Notes: a model not told the origin generated them from the sequence alone. DNA of 43,755 nt from an uncultured Prevotella sp. (GCA_947174835.1 CAMWKM010000007.1:1-43755); one strand, 5' to 3'; counted from the stretch's first letter, positions 8,815 through 18,068 are shown. Made by a program: numbers and translations.

Positions 8815-9968
8815 AGTACAATTTTGATGAAATAGTAGACCGCCGCGGAACAAGGTGTGTAAAGTGGGACGAATGTCCGTCGTCTGATGTGATTCCCTTG
8901 TGGGTGGCCGATATGGATTTCAAGGCAGCCCCTGCCATCCAGGAGGCTGTCCGTAAACGTGCCGAACATGGTGTCTTTGGTTATGCAGTAGTGACGGAAG
9001 ACTACTACGAAGCCATTATTTCGTGGTTTTATCGACGCCATCAATGGACAATCCAACGTGAAGAGATCCTTTATACAACAGGAGTTGTTCCCGCAACGGC
9101 AGTAGCACTACAGGCATTGACCATGCCCGGTGAGAAAGTGCTGATGTTGTCGCCTGATTATAATTGCTTCTTCTCGTCCATCCGTAACAGTGGATGTGAG
9201 GTGTTGGAGACATTCTTGGTGCTGCGTGATGGCCGTTGGCAGGTGGATTGGGATGATTTTGAAGCGAAATGTGCTGATGAGAAAACCACCGTGTTCCTGC
9301 TTTGCAATCCTCATAATCCGACCGGACGAGTATGGACGAAAGAGGAACTGAGCAGGATGAACGAGCTTTGCTTGAAATATGGCGTCAAGGTGGTGAGCGA
9401 TGAGATTCATTGCGAACTCATTATGCCCGGTCATAAGTTCCAGCCTTTTGCTGCGGTCAGCGAGGCTTGCCGACAGAACAGTGTTATCTTGAACTCTTCC
9501 TCTAAGTCGTTTAATATTGCCGGTCTGCAAATAGCCAATATCATTTGTGCGCAACCGGAATGGCGCCGCCGACTGGATCGGGTCATCAATATCAATGAGG
9601 TGTGCGATGTGAATCCTTTTGGACCGGTGGCATTGATGGCGGCCTACAACGAGAGTGAGGACTGGATTGACGAGTTGAACCAGTATGTGTGGGGCAACTA
9701 TCAGGCTCTTTGTCAGTTTGCCGAGAGTCATCTGTCGGAATGGAAGGTAGGTCCTATGGAAGGCACTTATCTGCCGTGGATCAATATATCGGCTTTGGGG
9801 CTCTCTTCTCAAGCCTATGCCGATCAACTGCTTAGCAAGGCGAAAGTGTGGGTAAACCCCGGTACAATGTACGGACCGGAATCGGGTGAGGGCTATATCC
9901 GCTTGAATATTGCCTGTCCTCGCAGTGTGCTGATGGAGGCTCTTAACAGAATCAAAGATGCAAAGTGA
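8811..9968 (+). CDS. MalY/PatB family PLP-dependent C-S lyase or aminotransferase
   Basis: A 385-residue fold-type I PLP enzyme. The start MKYNFDEIVDRRGTRCVKW and the motif PLWVADMDFKAAP are typical of the MalY/PatB subgroup of cystathionine beta-lyases. Other family features are HGVFGYAVV, the LLCNPHNPTGRVW segment, the SDEIHCELI aspartate that contacts the PLP ring nitrogen, and SSSKSFNIAGLQ with the Schiff-base lysine. Such enzymes usually cleave cysteine S-conjugates or cystathionine to a thiol, pyruvate and ammonia. The ATG at 8811 overlaps the DUF3737 stop, so it is chosen over the 8790 start in the track. Its stop overlaps or nearly touches the OPT transporter start, which suggests a shared role with imported peptides. 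The exact substrate cannot be read from the sequence. Confidence 0.9.
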   Translation: MKYNFDEIVDRRGTRCVKWDECPSSDVIPLWVADMDFKAAPAIQEAVRKRAEHGVFGYAVVTEDYYEAIISWFYRRHQWTIQREEILYTTGVVPATAVALQALTMPGEKVLMLSPDYNCFFSSIRNSGCEVLETFLVLRDGRWQVDWDDFEAKCADEKTTVFLLCNPHNPTGRVWTKEELSRMNELCLKYGVKVVSDEIHCELIMPGHKFQPFAAVSEACRQNSVILNSSSKSFNIAGLQIANIICAQPEWRRRLDRVININEVCDVNPFGPVALMAAYNESEDWIDELNQYVWGNYQALCQFAESHLSEWKVGPMEGTYLPWINISALGLSSQAYADQLLSKAKVWVNPGTMYGPESGEGYIRLNIACPRSVLMEALNRIKDAK

Positions 9969-9973
9969 AGAAT

Positions 9974-11986
9974 ATGGAAACGAAGTTGAATGAAAACAAT
10001 AATATGCAGATTGGGGAGCAACTTCCTGAGAATGCGTTTCGTGAGTTGAAGGACGGAGAGAATTATCAGCCACTGATGTCGCCTCATGGCAGTTTTCCTG
10101 AGGTGAATACATGGTCAGTGACATGGGGTGTGTTGATGGCTATGCTCTTTTCGGCAGCCGCAGCCTATCTGGGACTGAAAGTCGGTCAGGTGTTTGAGGC
10201 TGCTATTCCCATTGCCATTATTGCTGTGGGTGTCTCGACTGCCGCCCATCGTTCGAAGGCTTTGGGTGAGAATGTCATTATCCAGTCTATCGGTGCCTGT
10301 TCCGGTGCCGTGGTGGCCGGTGCCATTTTCACGCTACCTGCCATTTATATTCTTCAGGCCAAATATCCCGATATGTCGGCATCGTTCCTGCAAGTCTTCA
10401 TGGCCTCGGCACTTGGCGGTATTCTCGGTATTCTGTTCCTGATACCTTTCCGCAAGTATTTTGTCAAGGAGATGCACGGCAAGTATCCCTTCCCGGAGGC
10501 AACGGCCACTACGCAGGTATTGGTTAGTGGTGCCAAAGGTGGTGACCAGTCGAAGCCTCTCCTATTGGCAGGATTGGTAGGTGGCTTCTATGATTTCATC
10601 GTGGCTACTTTTGGATGGTGGAACGAGACGGTTACCAGCCGCATGATCGGTTGGGGTGAACTGCTTGCCGATAAAACTAAACTGGTGTTCAAGTGCAATA
10701 CCTCTGCCGCAGTACTGGGTCTGGGTTATATTATTGGCTTGCGCTATGCCATCTATATATGTCTGGGTTCGGTGGCAGTTTGGTGGCTCATCGTGCCGGG
10801 TATGGCTCTGATTTTTGGTGATCAAGTCCTGAGCTTGGGTGGAGTGGAGGCCACAACGGCTGTCGGTGATATGTCGGCTGAGGAGATTTTTAAGACTTAT
10901 GCCCGTTCCATCGGTATTGGCGGCATCGCAATGGCCGGTGTAATCGGTATTATCCGCTCGTGGGGCATCATCAAAAATGCCGTTGGGCTGGCTGCCAAGG
11001 AGATGAAAGGTGGTAAGGATGATTTGCAGAACAATACACTTCGCACCGATAGAGATCTCTCGTTCAAGTTCATTGGCATCGCATCATTGTCGGCTTTGCT
11101 GATTACTTTCGTGTTCTTTTGGCTGGGCGTGATGCACAACGTGACATTTGCCGTAGTGGCTATTCTGCTGGTGACGGTCATTGCTTTCCTGTTCACCACT
11201 GTGGCAGCCAATGCCATAGCTATTGTGGGGTCAAACCCTGTGAGTGGCATGACGCTGATGACACTGATCTTAGCCTCAGTGGTAATGGCTGCCGTTGGGC
11301 TGAATGGATCTGGCGGTATGCTTGCTGCATTGATTATGGGCGGTGTGGTTTGTACGGCATTGTCGATGGCAGGCTGTTTTATCACCGATCTGAAAATAGG
11401 CTATTGGTTAGGCTCTACACCTCGTAAGCAGCAGCAATGGAAGTTTTTGGGCACACTGGTCAGCGCTGCCACAGTGGGGGGGGTGATGATGCTGTTGAAC
11501 CAGACTTATGGTTTCGACCCCAATCAGGAGGGACATCTGGTGGCTCCTCAGGCCAATGCAATGGCGGCAGTCATTGAGCCGATGATGAATGGTGCGGGTG
11601 CACCTTGGTTGCTTTATGGCATTGGTGCTGTCTTGGCCATAGTGCTGACGCTGTGTAAGATTCCTGCTCTGGCTTTTGCCTTGGGTATGTTCATACCTTT
11701 GGAACTGAATATACCTTTGCTCGTTGGCGGTGCTATCAATTGGTATGTCACTTCGCGCTCGAAAAATAAGACCGAGAATGATGCTCGTGGTGAGAAAGGT
11801 ACGCTCATTGCCTCTGGGTTTATTGCCGGTGGTGCCTTGATGGGAGTGGTCAGTGCGTTGCTACGCTTCGGTGGTTTCAACCCCATCAGCGAGTCGTGGT
11901 TGGCTAATCCGTTGAGTGAGGCTTGTGCCCTTGTTGCTTATTTGTTATTGATATGGTATTTCGTTAAGGCTACGAAAACAAAATAA
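9974..11986 (+). CDS. OPT family oligopeptide transporter
   Basis: An inner-membrane protein of about 670 residues with many hydrophobic segments (for example VLMAMLFSAAAAYLGLKVGQ and FTLPAIYILQ) and the OPT-family features SIGACSGAVVAGAIF, KYPFPEATATTQVLVSG and the late segment ALAFALGMFIPLELNIPLLVGG. OPT carriers import peptides, peptide-like conjugates or metal chelates using a proton gradient. The ORF track opens with a GTG at 9965 that overlaps the upstream TGA; the ATG at 9974 (METKLNENNN) is preferred, but the GTG cannot be excluded. It follows the MalY-type gene directly and precedes a GH28 gene by only 8 bases. Confidence 0.92.
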   Translation: METKLNENNNMQIGEQLPENAFRELKDGENYQPLMSPHGSFPEVNTWSVTWGVLMAMLFSAAAAYLGLKVGQVFEAAIPIAIIAVGVSTAAHRSKALGENVIIQSIGACSGAVVAGAIFTLPAIYILQAKYPDMSASFLQVFMASALGGILGILFLIPFRKYFVKEMHGKYPFPEATATTQVLVSGAKGGDQSKPLLLAGLVGGFYDFIVATFGWWNETVTSRMIGWGELLADKTKLVFKCNTSAAVLGLGYIIGLRYAIYICLGSVAVWWLIVPGMALIFGDQVLSLGGVEATTAVGDMSAEEIFKTYARSIGIGGIAMAGVIGIIRSWGIIKNAVGLAAKEMKGGKDDLQNNTLRTDRDLSFKFIGIASLSALLITFVFFWLGVMHNVTFAVVAILLVTVIAFLFTTVAANAIAIVGSNPVSGMTLMTLILASVVMAAVGLNGSGGMLAALIMGGVVCTALSMAGCFITDLKIGYWLGSTPRKQQQWKFLGTLVSAATVGGVMMLLNQTYGFDPNQEGHLVAPQANAMAAVIEPMMNGAGAPWLLYGIGAVLAIVLTLCKIPALAFALGMFIPLELNIPLLVGGAINWYVTSRSKNKTENDARGEKGTLIASGFIAGGALMGVVSALLRFGGFNPISESWLANPLSEACALVAYLLLIWYFVKATKTK

Positions 11987-11994
11987 ACGCTGAT

Positions 11995-13365
11995 ATGAGA
12001 CAACTGCTGACTACCCTTTTGGTAATGACTGCTCTCAGTCTACAGGCTAAGGACTATAATATTATGGACTATGGTGCCAATAACAATCTGGAATTCAACA
12101 GTACGTGGGGCATCCAAAATGCCATTGATCAGTGCGCCAACGAGGGTGGTGGGCGTGTGGTGGTGCCTGCCGGTGAGTTCATGATGGGCACCATTATACT
12201 GCGCAGCAATGTCAACCTGCATCTGGAACAGGGGGCTACGCTTTATGGATCAACCGACCTGAAAGACTACAAACGTGTGAAGTCCAGTTATGTATCATTG
12301 CGAACTCATACCGAGACTATCCAGTTGATCTATGCCGATTCAGTAGAGAATGTGGTCATTGATGGCTATGGTACGATTGATGGACGCGGACGGGCTTTTG
12401 AGAAATTGTCGTGGAATGATGAGGGTATCACCCGTCCTCATCTGTTGCGTTTCATTCAAAGTCGTCATATTACCATCAAGGATATCACACTTAAAAACTC
12501 TGGTTGCTGGATGCAACACTATTTGGCTTGCGATCAGGTTATGATCGATGGAATCAGAGTTTTTAATCGTAATAACTATAATAATGATGCGCTTGATCTG
12601 GATGGCTGTCACGATGTGGTGGTGAAGGGGATGATGGCTGATTCTGATGATGATGCCATCACCTTGAAAAGCACCTCTCCCCGTCTTTGTGAGAATATCA
12701 CCATCAGCGATTGTGTGGTGTCGAGTCATTGCAATGCCATTAAACTGGGTACAGAGACCAATGGTGGCTTCCGCAATATCAATATTCGTGGAATTGTTGT
12801 AAAACCCAGTAGCGACCAAAAAGAAAGGTTCTTCGGACAGTGGATAGGCATATCGGCCATTTCATTGGAAATCGTTGATGGAGGAGTGTTGGAGAATGTC
12901 AATGTCTCGAATATTACTGTCGAGGGTACCGAGTCGCCCATCTTTGTCCGTTTAGGAAATCGTGGACGAGGTTATATTGCCGAAGACTTGAATGCAGGTA
13001 AGATCGTACCTATAGACCATGTGGGACGCATCAGTGGTGTCCATCTTGATAATATTCAGATCTATCGTGCCGGTTCTATAGGCTGTAGTATCACAGGTTT
13101 GCCGGGCTATCCCGTTGAGAATGTTTCATTGTCGCGTATCACCCTGCATCACAAAGGTGGTGTCAAGGAAGCAGATTTGTCGGCTATTGCTGACTCTATC
13201 AAAGATGAGAAGGAGAAGGAATATCCAGAGGCTACAATGTGGGGCAACCTGCCTGCTAAGGGCTTTTATGTCTGTCATGCTCGCAATATCAAGTTTGCGG
13301 ATATTGAGATTCGTACTGAGCAGCCCGATGTCCGTCCTGATTTCGTCCGTGAAGATGTGGATTAG
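11995..13365 (+). CDS. Glycoside hydrolase family 28 (polygalacturonase-like)
   Basis: A 456-residue exported pectin-degrading enzyme. A signal peptide covers residues 1-18 (cleavage near LQA-KDY). The catalytic core is a parallel beta-helix with GH28 motifs NNDALDLDGC (in place of NTD) and DSDDDAITLKS (the DD pair). SSHCNAIKLGTE stands where GHG is usual in polygalacturonases. The N-terminal YNIMDYGANNN and the GGGRVVVPAGEF box are typical of bacterial GH28. It hydrolyses galacturonic acid-containing chains, possibly rhamnogalacturonan rather than homogalacturonan given the convergent GH106-like gene. No SusC/SusD pair is nearby. Confidence 0.92.
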   Translation: MRQLLTTLLVMTALSLQAKDYNIMDYGANNNLEFNSTWGIQNAIDQCANEGGGRVVVPAGEFMMGTIILRSNVNLHLEQGATLYGSTDLKDYKRVKSSYVSLRTHTETIQLIYADSVENVVIDGYGTIDGRGRAFEKLSWNDEGITRPHLLRFIQSRHITIKDITLKNSGCWMQHYLACDQVMIDGIRVFNRNNYNNDALDLDGCHDVVVKGMMADSDDDAITLKSTSPRLCENITISDCVVSSHCNAIKLGTETNGGFRNINIRGIVVKPSSDQKERFFGQWIGISAISLEIVDGGVLENVNVSNITVEGTESPIFVRLGNRGRGYIAEDLNAGKIVPIDHVGRISGVHLDNIQIYRAGSIGCSITGLPGYPVENVSLSRITLHHKGGVKEADLSAIADSIKDEKEKEYPEATMWGNLPAKGFYVCHARNIKFADIEIRTEQPDVRPDFVREDVD

Positions 13366-13439
13366 TGATGCTCTTTCTTCAAAACATTTTCTTGTAAATA
13401 TCTTAGATTCCAATGCTTTTAAGGCTATGAAATGTGCAG

Positions 13440-15818
13440 TCAAAATAAGACAAACACAGATTCATTACCTTGAAAGCGTATGACGAAAGTACCGTCCGAG
13501 AGTGCTTTTTGTCTTTCTCTTGATCCGTCTCTTGTTCGCCATACTTCAATTTTGCGTGGTGAGGCGATGAATCTTATAGTTACATCCTGATCCGTTTCAC
13601 CAATATTCGCCAGGAAAAACATTTCCTTACCATCCATTGTACGGTGCGTATGTACTATGTTGTCAGAAGAAACAACAATAGGACGTATGACATCTGTCCC
13701 CGAATCCAACGTAGTAATACCTGTTCTCTCTAATTCTTCAAGTATATCACGTACTTCTTCCGGTATCTCAACTCCCTTGGCTACCAATACAGCCTTATAT
13801 GTCTGTCGTATGTAATCAGTGCAATGCAACATGGCATCTGTTGTACACACATCCCAATCAAGTCCTTGCAAACCCTCAGGTAAACGGTGTGTGAGTGTCT
13901 TTATCGGGACATCATCGCCCAAATATATCAAAACATCCGGAGCAGCTTTCCCTTGACGAAGCATATACATACTGCGTGCAGCAGCCTCCCAAACAGGTTT
14001 CATATCATTCCATTTTGGATTGGAACGGTTTATAGCATACTCTCTGCCGGCAACGTATGGTGCAACTGGCGATACATCTGGCATGTGTGGGGTAGCACAC
14101 ACTACAAATTCCTGTGCGCCAAAAGCAAAGGCGATATCGGCTACGTGCTTCAAATCTGCCGGATTATCTTTATATTCTGCATCGGTCATGGCTTCAGCCG
14201 ATGCTATAGGTTTGCCATAAAGATGGGCTGCAGAAGAACAATCTTTCACGTCGTAAGCACCGTCACGTTGATATGTCCAAAATTCTCCCTGCGGTTTGTC
14301 TACTACTTTCTTCACTGCTATAGCATCGCCTGTGATACAAAGAGCATTTCCTATAGCCTGAGCAGTGAATACAAGTCCATTCTCTGAAGCGCGTTTTTGA
14401 AATGTACCATAATAATTGTCCGTCATACAATCGCTGATAGTTCTACGCAAATCCTTCAGTACCTTTATGGTTTTCTCTTTTGATTCTACTATGTATCCGG
14501 CTAAAACAGGCAAATATGGTGCTAAATCATATCCTCGTCGGCTTTTAAATTCATCAAGCATAAGGGGAGTCCAATTCTGCGAACCACCCTCGTGCGAATC
14601 CATTGTAACTCCACATACATTGTTAATATTTGCAGAACGAAGGCTGTCAAGTATCGGCTGAACATAGCTATCCCAATGTAAATTGGCCGCTTCAACAGAC
14701 AATTTATCACATTCATACCCCAATAGGTTCTGCCGGCCATGCTTCGACTTTGCCCCAGTTATATCAGAATACAACCATAATATCGTCCATGTTCCTTCAG
14801 GAAGTACTATGTTTGCATAACAATCCGAACGGATGCCGTCAAGCCTTATAATATCATTAAGACGGATGATGTCTGTTGCATCATAGTCAGGTGTGACTTC
14901 TCCGTCAGCAAAGTCTGAGTGTAAGGCAGCACATTCCTCCCAACGGTCCAGTTTAGCCTCTGTCCCTACACTCCAATAACGCAGCGTGTCCGTTCCGGAA
15001 TACATAACTCTCCAATGCTTTCCCGATGTGGGAACAAAGGCATTGGTGCGTAATGGATACGCCCCTTGACCGGCATACATCGGTTTAATACTCATTACGT
15101 CACACCATACGATACTGTCGTCGCTTACCTGCAATACTCCAATGTCCGGCAATCGGTTGAAACCATAGCCACGGAACCCATTGTTATCGACAACAGAGTC
15201 ATTGTCTGGCCGTTGCATAGCTCCGTTGCGTCCTTTTCCTTTTGGTTTGTAGCGAGCGGTAAAATGCCGCATTTTATCGTCGTTTTTCTTACAAGGCAAT
15301 GCCATCAGTGCTATTGTCTTGCAATGTGAAGGACGCGACGGCAATCCTGCTTTAATAGCATTTATATCTAAAGGTGTCACACCATCGGACACAATTCTAC
15401 ATGTATCGGAAGCCACTCTCCGCATGGCATGATCCGTATTAATCCACTTTCCGCCAGCCACATAGCCGTTTGATATATTGATTTCAAACGTCAGTCCGGC
15501 CTTTTGAGCCTCATTAGCCGCAAGCTTAAGGTGCCTCCACCATTCTGGAGAAAAGCCGTCCTCTGCATCATTGTCCTTAGGATTTCTAAAGTGATTTTGG
15601 TCATAATATACCACACCGCCAAAACCGGCCTCTCGCAAAGCCTTGACATCGGCCACTATACCATCGTCATTGGTTGCACCATAACCAAAGAACCACCATG
15701 TCTTCATGCGATATTCTCCGGATGGATGACGCCATGAACTGAAAGACTGTGCTAACGTGCACGGCAGGAAAATACTGTAATATAATGAAATAAACAAAAG
15801 TGCCGGTCTTAGTTTCAT
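13440..15818 (-). CDS. GH106-like alpha-L-rhamnosidase
   Basis: A 792-residue exported hydrolase. The signal peptide is residues 1-23 (MKLRPALLFISLYYSIFL through LAQ). The start of the mature protein, YRMKTWWFFGYGATNDDGI then ALREAGFGGVVYYDQ, is characteristic of GH106 TIM-barrel enzymes that release L-rhamnose. The glutamates in TMDSHEGGSQNWTP and in ASAEAMTD are likely catalytic or calcium-binding by analogy with the family. GH106 proteins are often 900-1,100 residues with a C-terminal carbohydrate-binding sandwich; this one stops after a small beta domain ending SVFVLF and lacks that module. The ORF track starts 36 codons upstream, but the ATG at 15818 gives a proper signal peptide behind a -7 element. 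It converges on the GH28 gene. Confidence 0.88.
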   Translation of the reverse strand: MKLRPALLFISLYYSIFLPCTLAQSFSSWRHPSGEYRMKTWWFFGYGATNDDGIVADVKALREAGFGGVVYYDQNHFRNPKDNDAEDGFSPEWWRHLKLAANEAQKAGLTFEINISNGYVAGGKWINTDHAMRRVASDTCRIVSDGVTPLDINAIKAGLPSRPSHCKTIALMALPCKKNDDKMRHFTARYKPKGKGRNGAMQRPDNDSVVDNNGFRGYGFNRLPDIGVLQVSDDSIVWCDVMSIKPMYAGQGAYPLRTNAFVPTSGKHWRVMYSGTDTLRYWSVGTEAKLDRWEECAALHSDFADGEVTPDYDATDIIRLNDIIRLDGIRSDCYANIVLPEGTWTILWLYSDITGAKSKHGRQNLLGYECDKLSVEAANLHWDSYVQPILDSLRSANINNVCGVTMDSHEGGSQNWTPLMLDEFKSRRGYDLAPYLPVLAGYIVESKEKTIKVLKDLRRTISDCMTDNYYGTFQKRASENGLVFTAQAIGNALCITGDAIAVKKVVDKPQGEFWTYQRDGAYDVKDCSSAAHLYGKPIASAEAMTDAEYKDNPADLKHVADIAFAFGAQEFVVCATPHMPDVSPVAPYVAGREYAINRSNPKWNDMKPVWEAAARSMYMLRQGKAAPDVLIYLGDDVPIKTLTHRLPEGLQGLDWDVCTTDAMLHCTDYIRQTYKAVLVAKGVEIPEEVRDILEELERTGITTLDSGTDVIRPIVVSSDNIVHTHRTMDGKEMFFLANIGETDQDVTIRFIASPRKIEVWRTRDGSRERQKALSDGTFVIRFQGNESVFVLF

Positions 15819-15988
15819 AACTGCAAAAGTAAATTTAACTTCTAAGAGTTTGGAAAGTATGCTATTTGCGCCTCGTAAACCATATAGTAAGACCTCGTAA
15901 GTATGATACTTAGATAGCGTAAACACTATAGTAACACTATTTAAGACTTATGCCATTGAAAGCATAAAATTAAATCTATAGTCAAGGC
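15819..15988. other. AT-rich intergenic region with a 15-bp palindrome
   Basis: Non-coding stretch between the GH106-like promoter and the end of glsB. It contains a perfect odd palindrome TAAGTATGATACTTA at 15898-15912 and two copies of CCTCGTAA at 15871 and 15893. The palindrome could be an operator for the GH106-like gene. No gene was found. Confidence 0.4.
15824..15831 (-). promoter_or_regulatory. -7 promoter element of the GH106-like gene
   Basis: Minus-strand TACTTTTG, a TAnnTTTG match only 5 bases from the ATG at 15818. The leader would be very short or absent, so transcription may start almost at the ATG, or the true promoter may lie further upstream. Confidence 0.45.
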
Positions 15989-16978
15989 TTACGCTTCTTT
16001 GTATATGACTTTGTTGGCACCGCTTGTGATTTTCAAGGCTTCCGGATGCTCCTTGATAAACGAATCAATATGGCGCACACGCTTGTCTTCCAATATTTCA
16101 TCCATGGCAATGAGTATGCCAGTCTCTTCTACATCACCAAAACCATAGTTGATGGCAGTACCAAAAAGTTTCATCGTAGGTGACAGACTCATATAGGCAT
16201 TGACCAATGGTGGAATATTGTAGCCTAAGGAACGTATCTCATGGTTAAGTATCCGATAGTCTTCTTTGAAGTCATTCTTGCAGAATATTTTTGCCAAGTC
16301 TTCCTCAGGCGTTTCAATTTCCAGCGGTTTCATCGGTACAACCAAGTTCTCCTTGTCGTCAAAGTGCTTTCTGAGAAAGTATAGAATCATGTCGCGTCCT
16401 TCACGGATGTAACTGGGATACATCGTCATTTTGCCAAAGAAATATTTGACATCAGGCATGATAACAGTCAGGGCACCCAGACCATCCCAAAGATTGTCAA
16501 GGGCAAAGAGACTCTTGGAACCCATCTTTGAGCTCTGGTAAGGTAGGCTGACAAACGAACGTCCTAACTCAATGGTATAAGGCATATACTCTTTTAGGAA
16601 CTTTTCTGAAAAATGGAACATGTGACTGGTTGCCAATTTAGGTTGTCCCTTCTCGTCGATTTCCCATTTGCTACCCTCCAGATAGCGGTAGCCACCGATG
16701 ATTTCTTCGACCTCAGGATTCCAGACAATCAGCTGCTTATAGCAGTTCTCGCAGGTATCGAACTCGTCGATGTCCACTTCCTTACCGGTTCCGCCACCAG
16801 CCTCACGAAAAGCTATTTCGCGCAACCGACCTATTTCGCGCATCACGTTAGGTGCCTGATGAGCCGTCAGGATGAAAATCTGATTGTTGCTTTTGTTCGT
16901 CATGCGCAACTGCAGATCTTGTGTCAGTTCTTTCTTGAGCGCTTCAACTGGTACGGGGTCAATGATAGGGAGTTCCAT
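15989..16978 (-). CDS. glsB: GNAT-like N-acyltransferase of glycine-lipid synthesis
   Basis: A 329-residue OlsB-like acyltransferase. Residues about 40-210 form the GNAT/OlsB-type domain: REIGRLREIAFREAGGGTGK, then EIIGGYRYLEGSKW, then YTIELGRSFVSLPYQ and FALDNLWDGLGALTV. In Bacteroides thetaiotaomicron the homologue GlsB transfers a 3-hydroxy fatty acyl group from acyl-ACP to glycine, producing commendamide, the first step to glycine lipids. Here it lies 21 bases after a PlsC-like gene on the same strand, matching the glsB/glsA pairing. The assignment rests on recognisable family features and context; ornithine as the acceptor cannot be excluded from sequence alone. Confidence 0.85.
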   Translation of the reverse strand: MELPIIDPVPVEALKKELTQDLQLRMTNKSNNQIFILTAHQAPNVMREIGRLREIAFREAGGGTGKEVDIDEFDTCENCYKQLIVWNPEVEEIIGGYRYLEGSKWEIDEKGQPKLATSHMFHFSEKFLKEYMPYTIELGRSFVSLPYQSSKMGSKSLFALDNLWDGLGALTVIMPDVKYFFGKMTMYPSYIREGRDMILYFLRKHFDDKENLVVPMKPLEIETPEEDLAKIFCKNDFKEDYRILNHEIRSLGYNIPPLVNAYMSLSPTMKLFGTAINYGFGDVEETGILIAMDEILEDKRVRHIDSFIKEHPEALKITSGANKVIYKEA

Positions 16979-16999
16979 TGTTATTGTTTGTCTTTGCTT

Positions 17000-17830
17000 T
17001 TAGTTTTGTCTTTGTGGTAGTTTATAAACTTCTTCCTTAATGAAATTCGCCCATTCTATCGGTGTTTTCTCGTTTGTTAGCGATTGCCAGGGGATGGGTT
17101 TCCCGAAAGTGATCGTAAATGTCTTGCCCGTGTTCTTGAACATTTCATCGGCCAAAAATAGCATGGCAATATTGACTTTCTTGAAATAGCGGTCGCTGAT
17201 GTTTGACAGACGATAGAAGAAATTACTGTTACGGCCTTCGATATGGATGGGAACGATGTCGCGCTGATATTCTATACTTTTGCTGACAAAAGTCTTTTTC
17301 CATTCCAGATCGCGTATGATGCCGTTTCTTTTTCGTGAGCATAGCCCTGCGGGAAACATCAAAATGTGGCTGTATCCTTGGAATCCGGCTTCCACCATAG
17401 CTGGGAAATCGCGTCCTTGTTTGCCTGTCTTGTTGATAGGAATGCAGAGTGGAGCCAGTCCGGGGAGGTTCATCAGCAAGTCGTTGACAAGATAGCGGAA
17501 TTGTCCATCGTAATGCTCTCCGATAATGGAACCGATAGCTACGCCATCAATACCACCCAAAGGATGGTTGCTGACAAAGGTATATCTTTGGGGATCGTCT
17601 TTGGCTGGCATATTCTCTAAACCTTTCACAATCAGTGTCACGTCCAAAAATTTTATGCAGGCTTGCAACCATTCCGTGCCCTTAAGGTCACGCACGTCCC
17701 ATAGGAAATCATTCACTTGTTTCTCGTGTACAATATGTCGGAGCCACCAAACCAATGGACGCGGAACCCACCGTGCCTTCTTTCCCATCTTTGATTTGAG
17801 AATCTGATCGATGTCAATTGTTTTTTTCAT
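17000..17830 (-). CDS. glsA: PlsC-like O-acyltransferase of glycine-lipid synthesis
   Basis: A 276-residue lysophospholipid acyltransferase-type protein. The conserved catalytic motif is NHPLGGIDG (HX4D form: His then Asp five residues on). The later motifs are FPAGLCSRK (usual FPEGTRS) and IVPIHIEGRNSNFFYRLS. In B. thetaiotaomicron, GlsA adds the second acyl group to N-acylglycine to make the mature glycine lipid in the inner membrane. It is the first gene of the glsA-glsB pair and is divergent from the dcw operon, with its own -7 element 40 bases upstream. The alternative is a general 1-acylglycerol-3-phosphate acyltransferase, but the adjacent GlsB-type gene makes GlsA the better reading. 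Confidence 0.84.
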   Translation of the reverse strand: MKKTIDIDQILKSKMGKKARWVPRPLVWWLRHIVHEKQVNDFLWDVRDLKGTEWLQACIKFLDVTLIVKGLENMPAKDDPQRYTFVSNHPLGGIDGVAIGSIIGEHYDGQFRYLVNDLLMNLPGLAPLCIPINKTGKQGRDFPAMVEAGFQGYSHILMFPAGLCSRKRNGIIRDLEWKKTFVSKSIEYQRDIVPIHIEGRNSNFFYRLSNISDRYFKKVNIAMLFLADEMFKNTGKTFTITFGKPIPWQSLTNEKTPIEWANFIKEEVYKLPQRQN

Positions 17831-17870
17831 TTCGTGCCTCTTGGCATAAGCCGTACATGATATTGCCGTG

Positions 17871-17878
17871 CAAATTTA
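17871..17878 (-). promoter_or_regulatory. -7 promoter element of glsA
   Basis: Minus-strand TAAATTTG followed by CACGG, fitting TAnnTTTG about 40 bases upstream of the glsA start. No TTG at the expected -33 distance was visible. Confidence 0.55.
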
Positions 17879-18068
17879 CGGAAAAACTTTCACATCCGTT
17901 ATCTTTTTTTGTGAAAAAAACTCATTTTTACACTTATTTAGTTCTTTTGCCTATTGAGATAGTGCGCTATAGGAGCATAAATGAATTGCACAAAAGTCTC
18001 TAAATGTGTAACAAAGAATGGCTAAAGAGGTTAAAAAGTGAAAAAACAGAACTTTTTTAGAAAATAAT

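Noticed and set aside
9108-10124. 338-residue minus-strand ORF
   Set aside because: It runs antisense to the MalY/PatB-type gene; composition is His/Arg/Ser rich and no family is recognisable.
13440-15818. Recent horizontal transfer of the GH106-like gene from base composition
   Set aside because: Hand counts on a few lines gave 37-47% GC against about 50% on a neighbouring line, which is too variable and too small a sample to support a claim.
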